Of a DNA stretch of 8,192 nt, positions 1 through 5,451 are shown piece by piece; positions within the stretch are counted from its first letter, which is position 1; each line of letters starts with the position of its first letter. A program made the translations under genes and the position numbers. The stretch spans positions 1 through 8,192 of the forward strand of contig JALWSN010000098.1 of NCBI GenBank assembly GCA_027080245.1. The letters run 5' to 3'. The stretch is from Ignavibacteriales bacterium (lineage in GTDB: Bacteria; Bacteroidota; Ignavibacteria; Ignavibacteriales; Melioribacteraceae). The notes beneath the pieces were generated by a model. It had not been told where the DNA came from. It was given only the letters and a program-made list of their open reading frames with translations, and searched no databases.

Positions 1-45
1 CAATACTTCCATTTCAAAAATTTCATGTTGCTCAAGAATATTCAT
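1..45 (-). CDS. N-terminal fragment of an AbiEii-like nucleotidyltransferase toxin (runs off the window)
   Basis: Only the first 15 codons are inside the window, reading MNILEQHEIFEMEVL from an ATG at 45 on the minus strand. The frame is open to the window edge. The start overlaps the 3' end of the AbiEi-like gene by 14 bases (32-45), the tight arrangement usual for AbiEi/AbiEii pairs, and suggests translational coupling. In the family, AbiEii is a nucleotidyltransferase-fold toxin of type IV toxin-antitoxin/abortive infection systems. The short start is of the kind I recall from AbiEii/AbiGii proteins, but no catalytic motif is visible. The identity therefore rests mainly on the neighbour and the overlap. 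Confidence 0.55.
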   Translation of the reverse strand, partial: MNILEQHEIFEMEVL

Positions 46-616
46 AGCGCGTTACCATTTTTTTTACAACCGGCGGAAATGATTCCGAATATTGTTCTAT
101 TTTTTGATTGTCGAATTTGCTGAAATCAATGGAAGCCAAATCCAGGGTGTAGCGTTTTAAAGAGATCAGGTACAAAGCATCGAGTAAAGCTTTTTCTGGT
201 TCGGCTATGAAAAAATTTTCTTTACGCACAAAACCAAAATAAAGAGACGGTTTAATTTTGCTGTAATTGAAAACCGTTTCCCGAATGGTAACTTGTTTGG
301 TGCGTTTAATGGCAATTGACTCGACAAAATCCCGCTGAATTTGAGTTGAAATTTCGTAATAAGAAAGCGCTGTCATTAATGAGATGTAAGAAGGCGCCTG
401 AATTAAATTGGCAAAGCGAAACTTTTCTTCCAAAGACAAATAAGGCCATCGTTCGGCTAAAACGTAAAGGTCACGTTTTAAACGAATGATCAAGCTGGCT
501 TTTACGTAACGCGAAGCTGTAACCCTAGCTGATGGCAAAGTTATTCTTAAAGCCCGTGACAAGTCGCGTAGATTGAAATAGGGCTTTTCTAAATTTTTGA
601 TTATTAGCCTTTTCAT
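32..616 (-). CDS. AbiEi-like antitoxin / winged-helix transcriptional regulator
   Basis: The 194-residue basic protein has the layout of AbiEi-family antitoxins. A winged-helix-like N-terminus (about residues 10-55) has FNLRDLSRAL as first helix and a basic recognition-helix-like stretch, SARVTASRYVKASLI. A middle segment contains YISLMTALSYYEI (77-89), and the C-terminal half carries the family's conserved AEPEKALLDALYL block (138-150). In characterised AbiE systems this protein represses its own operon through the N-terminal domain, and the C-terminal domain is needed to neutralise the AbiEii toxin. Its TGA stop lies inside the start of the next minus-strand gene, consistent with a two-gene operon. 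The ATG at 616 has no visible Shine-Dalgarno site, but it follows a 16-bp palindrome at 629-644 that could be its operator. A stand-alone AbiEi-like regulator is the alternative if the partner proves unrelated. Confidence 0.8.
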   Translation of the reverse strand: MKRLIIKNLEKPYFNLRDLSRALRITLPSARVTASRYVKASLIIRLKRDLYVLAERWPYLSLEEKFRFANLIQAPSYISLMTALSYYEISTQIQRDFVESIAIKRTKQVTIRETVFNYSKIKPSLYFGFVRKENFFIAEPEKALLDALYLISLKRYTLDLASIDFSKFDNQKIEQYSESFPPVVKKMVTRYEYS

Positions 617-628
617 AAATACAATAAA

Positions 629-644
629 TTAACAAATTTGTTAA
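629..644. promoter_or_regulatory. 16-bp perfect palindrome, candidate AbiEi operator
   Basis: TTAACAAATTTGTTAA is a perfect inverted repeat ending 12 bases before the ATG of the AbiEi-like gene. Studied AbiEi proteins repress their own promoter by binding inverted repeats in this position. A dimer-type operator is the simplest reading. No clear -10/-35 pair could be assigned around it, so the link to transcription is inferred from position and symmetry. Confidence 0.45.
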
Positions 645-738
645 CTAAATGTACTCAATGTAATCATGGAAAGCAACCTACTTTTTTAATGCAGGTCGAT
701 TTTTTGCTTATTTCAATTTCAGGCACGATTTGTTATTG

Positions 739-790
739 ACCTTCGTAGCGCAGATTGGTTTTTCGCGTAGCGGAAAACAATCTGCGAAAA
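739..790 (+). repeat. REP-like palindromic element, copy 1
   Basis: The copy begins with ACCTTCGTAGCGCAGATTGG and ends with CAATCTGCGAAAA. Outer arms CGCAGATTG (749-757) and CAATCTGCG (778-786) pair perfectly. After one unpaired G (758), TTTTTCG (759-765) pairs with CGGAAAA (771-777) with one G-T pair, leaving a loop of about 5 bases. The GTAG at 745-748 directly precedes the hairpin, like the GTAG/GTGG foot of classical REP sequences mobilised by RAYT (Y1-type) transposases. It lies in the same orientation as copy 2, 229 bp away. Confidence 0.7.
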
Positions 791-967
791 TGTCGGACGC
801 GCAATAAATTTGTGAAAAAAGAAGATGAGAAATCAACAATCTTAAATTGACACTCAATGAAAAAAAACGCCCAACAACCCAATTTTGCATCCATGCCCCC
901 CTTAAATTTATTCCTTAAAAGGGAACAACACTGTTAAATATTAAAAAGTCATTTCATCCCAATCGTT

Positions 968-1029
968 ACCTTCGTAGCGCAGATTGGTTTCCGTCCTGCA
1001 ATCAGCGGGACGGAAACAATCTGCGAAAA
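968..1029 (+). repeat. REP-like palindromic element, copy 2
   Basis: It shares the 5' ACCTTCGTAGCGCAGATTGG and the 3' CAATCTGCGAAAA with copy 1, including the GTAG foot (974-977) and the single bulged G (987). The outer arms are 978-986 and 1017-1025. The inner stem is longer and different in sequence: TTTCCGTCC (988-996) pairs perfectly with GGACGGAAA (1008-1016), extended by TGC/GCG to a 5-base loop. The inner stem has changed while pairing is retained, so selection or mobilisation appears to act on the hairpin shape rather than on its exact sequence. Confidence 0.75.
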
Positions 1030-1264
1030 ACTCTTACAAAGAGCAAACAAATAAAATTGTTGTTGTTCAAGAAAAATTAGAAATCGAAAACCGCCAATTA
1101 ATGAAATAAAACCTTCGGTTCCCCTCTCGTTCTTACAAACATTAAACAGGTTAAAAATTTAAGGATGAAGATTGAACATTTCAAGCTATTTAATTTCCAC
1201 CACCTTGAATTGTTTACCTTCAAAAAAAACTGTAAAAACTTTAATATTGAGACATTCCTTAATT

Positions 1265-1292
1265 TTGTAAAATCTTAAGAAATTATTATAAT
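1265..1292 (+). promoter_or_regulatory. Sigma70-like promoter for the OPT transporter gene
   Basis: TTGTAA (1265-1270) and a perfect TATAAT (1287-1292) are separated by 16 bases. The predicted transcription start is near 1299, giving a leader of about 150 nt before the TTG start at 1453. The surroundings are very AT-rich, which raises the chance of a false match. However, this is the best promoter-like pair I found in the intergenic region and it points the right way. Confidence 0.5.
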
Positions 1293-1319
1293 AGAATTTT
1301 GTAATTAAACTTTTAATAA

Positions 1320-1387
1320 TTTCAATGAATTTTTCTTGCGGCAGTTACTCATTGAAACCGGCCTGAATAATCGGGGAACACCTTCCC
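1320..1387 (+). other. Two stem-loops in the 5' leader of the OPT gene
   Basis: Stem 1 pairs TTTCAATGA (1320-1328) with TCATTGAAA (1349-1357), 9 perfect pairs with a 20-nt loop. Stem 2 pairs GGGAA (1374-1378) with TTCCC (1383-1387) around the tetraloop CACC. A third weak hairpin, AATAAA/TTTATT, lies shortly before the start region. I do not recognise a known riboswitch class. The structures may be a regulatory leader or chance folding of AT-rich DNA. Confidence 0.3.
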
Positions 1388-1441
1388 ACTATTTTGGCAA
1401 TTGAACATTGATTTAATAAAATTCTTTATTGAAAAATAATC

Positions 1442-1447
1442 AGGAGG
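1442..1447 (+). promoter_or_regulatory. Shine-Dalgarno AGGAGG that fixes the OPT start at TTG 1453
   Basis: A full AGGAGG sits 5 bases before an in-frame TTG at 1453-1455. The longer open frame could begin at TTG 1429, but that start has no ribosome-binding site, and the AGGAGG would then be inside the coding sequence. The 1453 start also places the FKPYVSPETEMKELSFKA segment at the very N-terminus, as in OPT relatives I recall. Confidence 0.75.
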
Positions 1448-1452
1448 TTAAA

Positions 1453-3450
1453 TTGTCGGGTCAAAATTTCAAACCTTACGTCTCTCCGGAAACTGAAATG
1501 AAAGAGCTTTCGTTCAAAGCCGTTGCTTTGGGCGTAATTCTGGCAATGATTCTTGGAGCTGCAAACGCTTACCTAGGACTAAAAGCCGGAATGACTGTAG
1601 CGGCAACGTTTCCCGCCGCTGTAATAGCAATGGCAGTGCTCAGAATTTTTAAGGGAAACGTTCTGGAAGAAAACATTGCGCGAACCACTGCTTCCGTAGG
1701 CGAAGCCCTTGCCGCAGGCGCTATCTTTACCATTCCCGCTTTTGTAATGAGCGGCGTCTGGACGGAATTCAACTATTGGGAAAGTACTTTGCTAATGTTG
1801 GTTGGGGGTATCCTTGGCGTTCTGTTAATTACTATTTTAAGAAAGACTTTAGTGCAAGATCAATCGCTCCCCTTCCCCGAAAGCCAAGCTTGCACAGAAA
1901 TCGTTAAAGCCGGACAAGGCGGCAAAACTGGTGCTAAATATGTTCTTGCAACCCTCGGACTTGGCGCATTGATTGAAGTATTCAAAAATCCAAATGGCAT
2001 TACTTTAATCAAGGACACCGTTAAAGGCTTTTGGGAATTCGGCTTTTCCAAAATAAATCTTTTAAATAGCAGCGGAAAGGTAATTACTTCAATCAAACAA
2101 AAAGGGGGACTGATGGTTCAAAGCCCCGCTTCCTCGCCTGCGTTTTTGGGAGTAGGTTACATCATCGGATTTCGACTTTCGGCAATTACCTTTTCCGGCG
2201 GCGTCTTCGGCTGGGTATTTTTAATGCCGATTGTTTTATTCCTGATGTACAACAATGTAATTGATTTCACAGCCGGAGGCAGCAACTGGATTCAAATAGC
2301 CGGCGCGGCTTACAACGCCACAGTTAAGCCAATTGCCGTGGGTGGAATGCTGGTTGGTGCTTTTTACACATTATTTAAAATGAGAAAAAGTCTTGCTCAG
2401 GGAATAGGAAAAGGTCTGCGGGACATCAAGCTCGCCAAAGAAGGCGCCGAAGGCAATAACGTTCCCCGAACGGAAAAGGACATTTCCTTCGGATTGGTTC
2501 TGCTTGCTGTTGGAATTATTTTCCTTGCAATGATTGGCGTTTACAATATCTTTACGCAAAGCTGGTCAATCTCAATCGTTTCCGCTTTGGTAATGGCTAT
2601 TGCCGCTTTCGTGTTTGCGGCTGTTGCCGGCTACCTTGTGGGAATAATAGGCAGCTCTTCTAACCCCATCTCCGGACTAACGCTTTCAACCTTATTAATA
2701 GCTGCTATTCTAATGGTAGCAATGGGATTGACCCACAACCACGGCATCGCGGCAACATTGGCAATAGCTACAGTAGTTTGCGTTGTTGCTGGTGTTGCGG
2801 GGGACATGATGCAGGATTTGAAAGTGGGACAATTGCTTGGCGGCACGCCTTGGAAAATGGAAGTAGGCGAAATGATTGGCGTCGTCTTCGCTTCGATGAT
2901 TATGATTTACCCGATTATGCTTTTGCATAACGCCAACGGCATCGGCAGCGAAGCTTTACCGGCGCCGCAGGCAGGTCTAATGGCAATGATTAGCAAAGGA
3001 ATAATAAGTGGAGAAATGGCTTGGCCTTTGGTCATTGCGGGAATGTTCTTTGCGATAGCCTTGATTTTATTGGACGCCCCTTCTCCCATGTTGATTGCAG
3101 TGGGAATGTATTTGCCGTTCAACACCACTTTCGCAATTTTCATCGGCGGAACGCTCAAGTACATCGTCGATAAAATTGCCGAGAAAAAAGGCGCAAATAA
3201 AGAAGAAAAGGAAGTTGTAAATAATACGGGGCTGCTTTTAGCTTCGGGACTTGTGGCTGGCGAAGCCCTGGTGGGAATTATTCTCGCCGGCTTTGTTGGC
3301 GCCGGAATTAACTTAAAAACCGTATTTGGCTTGCCAGCTGATTTTGAAGGTTACTGGACTCTCGGGATTTTGGTCTTTTTAATTTTAGGATATGTTTTAA
3401 TCAAATACCCCTACAAAGAATTCCTTGCGCTAAGGAAAAATAACAATTAA
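1453..3450 (+). CDS. OPT-family oligopeptide transporter
   Basis: This is an integral membrane carrier of the oligopeptide transporter (OPT) family, which moves small peptides or metal-chelate substrates with protons across the inner membrane. From the TTG at 1453 it is 665 residues, normal for prokaryotic OPT proteins, with many hydrophobic segments throughout (about 14-16). Conserved family blocks are visible in order: ANAYLGLKAGMTVAATFPAA (about 37-56), NIARTTASVGEALAAG (74-89), LPFPESQACTEIVKAG (139-154), SPAFLGVGYIIGF (228-240), SSSNPISGLTLSTLL (401-415), GDMMQDLKVGQLLGGTP (450-466) and DAPSPMLIAVGMYLPF (541-556). The hydrophilic stretch near 310-345 is a cytoplasmic-loop candidate. The gene has its own promoter-like sequence and a structured leader. 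It is followed by a hairpin terminator, then an MFS permease that may also handle peptides. Substrate cannot be told from sequence alone; peptides and metal-siderophore-like complexes are both possible. Confidence 0.93.
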   Translation: MSGQNFKPYVSPETEMKELSFKAVALGVILAMILGAANAYLGLKAGMTVAATFPAAVIAMAVLRIFKGNVLEENIARTTASVGEALAAGAIFTIPAFVMSGVWTEFNYWESTLLMLVGGILGVLLITILRKTLVQDQSLPFPESQACTEIVKAGQGGKTGAKYVLATLGLGALIEVFKNPNGITLIKDTVKGFWEFGFSKINLLNSSGKVITSIKQKGGLMVQSPASSPAFLGVGYIIGFRLSAITFSGGVFGWVFLMPIVLFLMYNNVIDFTAGGSNWIQIAGAAYNATVKPIAVGGMLVGAFYTLFKMRKSLAQGIGKGLRDIKLAKEGAEGNNVPRTEKDISFGLVLLAVGIIFLAMIGVYNIFTQSWSISIVSALVMAIAAFVFAAVAGYLVGIIGSSSNPISGLTLSTLLIAAILMVAMGLTHNHGIAATLAIATVVCVVAGVAGDMMQDLKVGQLLGGTPWKMEVGEMIGVVFASMIMIYPIMLLHNANGIGSEALPAPQAGLMAMISKGIISGEMAWPLVIAGMFFAIALILLDAPSPMLIAVGMYLPFNTTFAIFIGGTLKYIVDKIAEKKGANKEEKEVVNNTGLLLASGLVAGEALVGIILAGFVGAGINLKTVFGLPADFEGYWTLGILVFLILGYVLIKYPYKEFLALRKNNN

Positions 3451-3462
3451 TGAAATTTAATG

Positions 3463-3492
3463 GGGACGCCACTTAATGGCGTCCCTCCTTTT
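3463..3492 (+). terminator. Intrinsic terminator or attenuator after the OPT gene
   Basis: GGGACGCCA (3463-3471) and TGGCGTCCC (3477-3485) form a perfect GC-rich 9-bp stem with loop CTTAA, followed by TCCTTTT. It starts 12 bases after the OPT stop. The T-tract is short, so some read-through into the MFS gene, which starts 19 bases further on and has no room for its own promoter after the hairpin, is likely. Confidence 0.7.
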
Positions 3493-3510
3493 GAAAATGC
3501 GGATAAAAAA

Positions 3511-4782
3511 ATGACTTCTTCGGAATTTGCTTTAAAATTAGAAAAGCGCGAACCGCCTACAATTTTCAGGTGGTTAATTTTAATTTTTGTAAGTCTGGCG
3601 ATGTTCGGCAATTATTACATTTACGACAGCATCAGTCCGCTTGCCGATGTGCTCGCCAAACAGCTTCATTTTACGGACTCGGACATTGGATTGCTTGTGG
3701 GCATTTACAGCGTGCCCAACATCTTCATGGTTTTAATTGGCGGAATAATAATTGACAGAATCGGCACAAGAATTTCCACTTTTATTTTTACCACCCTCTG
3801 TTTAATTGGCGCCACAATCACGGCCTTTTCTGGCGGCTCGCTTTTCTGGATGGCTACAGGCCGTTTGGTTTTCGGGCTTGGCGCTGAATCGATGATTGTT
3901 GGAATTACAACAATACTCGGCAGATGGTTCAAAGGCAAAGAACTTTCCTTTGCCTTCGGTCTAAACCTTACAATAGCGCGTCTCGGTTCTTTTGCGGCTT
4001 TGAATTCGCCCACGTGGGCAAAATCCTATTACAACAACTGGCAGGCTCCGTTGCTAATTACCGTAGCGGCTGCCGCCCTTTCCCTTGCAGCCGTAATAAT
4101 TTATTGGGGAATGGATTCGCACGCCGAGAAAAATTTCAAAATGCGCCCCGTGCCCAAACAGGATGAATTCAGATTCAAGGACGTCTTTTCGTTTAATAAA
4201 TCTTTCTGGTTTATTGTAATGCTCTGCGTTACTTTCTATTCGGGAATCTTTCCTTTCGAAACATTTGCAATTAAATTTTTCATTGACGTTCACCACGTTA
4301 CGCGCCCCGAAGCGGGCTTCCAGCTTAGTATGTTAAAAGTTTTCGCCATGATTTTTTCTCCTTTGTTCGGATTGCTTTCCGACTACATTGGCAACCGTTC
4401 GTTATTAATGTTCTTCGGGTCATTCCTCCTTGTGCCAGTTTACCTCTTAATGGCTTACACTCACATTACTCTTTATTTGCCAATGGCAATGATGGGCATT
4501 GCGTTTTCTTTGATACCCGCAGTAATGTGGCCCTCGGTAGCTATTATTATTGACGAAGCAAAACTTGGCACTGCCTACGGATTGATGACACTCGTGCAGA
4601 ATATTGGGCTTGCCGCGTTTAACTTTTTAATTGGTTGGGTGAACGACATTTCCCACGGCTACACCGCAGGAATGTGGATATTTTCAATTCTTGGTTTTCT
4701 GGGAATGCTCTTCGCCTATTTGTTAAGAAAAAATGAAACGGGTCCTAACGCATTGGGACTTGAGAAAGGAATTAAAAATTAA
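3511..4782 (+). CDS. MFS permease resembling MFSD1 (possible small-peptide carrier)
   Basis: This is a 423-residue, about 12-helix major facilitator. The family loop motif appears as GGIIIDRIGTR (77-87), with a weaker second-half copy GLLSDYIGNR (287-296). Several blocks match what I remember of eukaryotic MFSD1: GRLVFGLGAES (117-127), RWFKGKELSFAFGLNLTIAR (138-157), IPAVMWPSVA (335-344) and KLGTAYGLMTLVQNIGLA (351-368). Human MFSD1 is a lysosomal carrier reported to move dipeptides. That substrate would fit the upstream OPT gene, but it is inference for this bacterial protein. An upstream in-frame ATG at 3460 would put the N-terminus through the terminator hairpin and add an atypical GTPLNGVPPFENADKK segment, so the ATG at 3511 is preferred. 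The end overlaps the next gene by 50 bases. The C-terminal tail after the last helix is short and polar. Confidence 0.85.
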   Translation: MTSSEFALKLEKREPPTIFRWLILIFVSLAMFGNYYIYDSISPLADVLAKQLHFTDSDIGLLVGIYSVPNIFMVLIGGIIIDRIGTRISTFIFTTLCLIGATITAFSGGSLFWMATGRLVFGLGAESMIVGITTILGRWFKGKELSFAFGLNLTIARLGSFAALNSPTWAKSYYNNWQAPLLITVAAAALSLAAVIIYWGMDSHAEKNFKMRPVPKQDEFRFKDVFSFNKSFWFIVMLCVTFYSGIFPFETFAIKFFIDVHHVTRPEAGFQLSMLKVFAMIFSPLFGLLSDYIGNRSLLMFFGSFLLVPVYLLMAYTHITLYLPMAMMGIAFSLIPAVMWPSVAIIIDEAKLGTAYGLMTLVQNIGLAAFNFLIGWVNDISHGYTAGMWIFSILGFLGMLFAYLLRKNETGPNALGLEKGIKN

Positions 4783-5119
4783 TAGACAAGAAACAGACAT
4801 ATCGGAATTTATTCCCGTCAGGAATTTTCAACACGAAATTGTCGACGGGTTGGTCGTCGTGATTGCTTACAGAACCAAGCAAAGTTTTCTCGACAGAACT
4901 ATTTTTAAAAAGTGGGCTGAAAAGCCCGTGAAAATTGACTTGGACGAGATTGGCTCATACGTCTGGAAATTAATTGACGGCAAAAGAAACGTATTGGAAA
5001 TTACGACTTTGGCTGAAGAACATTTCAATGAAAAAATTCAACCTGCAAAGGAAAGGGTAAGCCTTTTCCTGAAACAGTTACACAAAAACAATCTGATTAC
5101 GCTTTACATGAAATCGTGA
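4733..5119 (+). CDS. PqqD-like small protein without a RiPP partner
   Basis: This is a 128-residue soluble protein with the PqqD/RRE-type fold signature. A FIPVRN block (26-31) is followed by a beta-rich stretch DGLVVVIAYRT (38-48). The hallmark LDEIGSYVWKLIDGKRNV (70-87) comes next, then a helical C-terminus ending FLKQLHKNNLI (112-122). In RiPP pathways PqqD-like domains bind a precursor leader peptide and deliver it to a radical SAM enzyme. None is seen here, and proteins of this stand-alone type are usually of unknown role. The ATG at 4733 overlaps the permease gene by 50 bases. A later TTG at 4760 is also possible, and the conserved core begins after either. The overlap implies co-transcription and probably coupled translation with the permease, so a peptide-binding accessory or sensor role for that transporter is a reasonable guess. 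The start is uncertain and the function unknown. Confidence 0.72.
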   Translation: MKRVLTHWDLRKELKINRQETDISEFIPVRNFQHEIVDGLVVVIAYRTKQSFLDRTIFKKWAEKPVKIDLDEIGSYVWKLIDGKRNVLEITTLAEEHFNEKIQPAKERVSLFLKQLHKNNLITLYMKS

Positions 5120-5451
5120 AGTTTCTTCGATTTGTCGGAAGAATAAACGGTTGAATCATTCCCTTTCGTCCCGAATTTACAAGGCTTTTCGGCAAGGCTG
5201 GACTCGAGAGGTAAGACCTTAATTGAAATTATGCTTGAGAATAAATCAACCACGTTAATTGAAATAAACATTGATTTTTAAATTCAATTTTTCAACAAAA
5301 CCTTATTTTAGTAATCGAACCTTAATAACAATTTCAACTCCATGCAAAATTAAACTTATTAGATTATTTTAACTTTTTAAAATATTTCAGATTAACTCCA
5401 ATTATCGTAATCGCCCAATAAAAAAAATAAAAATTACAAGGAACGTTACAA
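5120..5451. other. Gene-free AT-rich intergenic region
   Basis: The region between the PqqD-like gene and the dehydrogenase gene holds no credible gene. Two tiny frames exist (TTG near 5151, 23 codons; ATG 5231, 16 codons) without ribosome-binding sites or leader-peptide character. No strong terminator follows the PqqD-like stop: only a weak 6-bp stem (5123-5128 with 5138-5143) and an AT-only stem near 5270-5288 followed by a short T-run. No confident -35/-10 pair was found, although the dehydrogenase presumably has its promoter in the second half. Confidence 0.6.

Larger units (their letters stand above)
617..1264. other. Gene-free intergenic region with two REP-like elements
   Basis: No credible coding sequence lies between the AbiEi-like gene and the OPT promoter. 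The DNA is AT-rich with many stops in all frames. The only open frame of any length, on the minus strand at 708-890, runs straight through a palindromic repeat and has no recognisable protein character. The region holds the AbiE operator palindrome, two REP-like hairpins (739-790 and 968-1029) and otherwise unstructured AT-rich sequence from about 1030 to 1260. The neighbouring operons diverge from here, so it should contain promoters for both. Confidence 0.75.

Noticed and set aside
708..890. 60-codon minus-strand open frame in the intergenic region
   Set aside because: It runs through the REP-like hairpin, lacks a ribosome-binding site and has no recognisable protein character.
739..1029. 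CRISPR array
   Set aside because: Only two palindromic copies exist, about 180 bp apart, with no regular spacer size and no cas genes.
1569..3164. Several minus-strand open frames of 60-85 codons inside the OPT gene
   Set aside because: They are shadows of the strong plus-strand coding frame, with low-complexity translations and no start signals.
5123..5143. Terminator after the PqqD-like gene
   Set aside because: The stem has only 6 pairs around a 9-base loop and no T-tract follows.
5120..5451. Short RiPP precursor peptide downstream of the PqqD-like gene
   Set aside because: The only small frames (23 and 16 codons) lack ribosome-binding sites and a leader/core layout, and no maturation enzyme is nearby.
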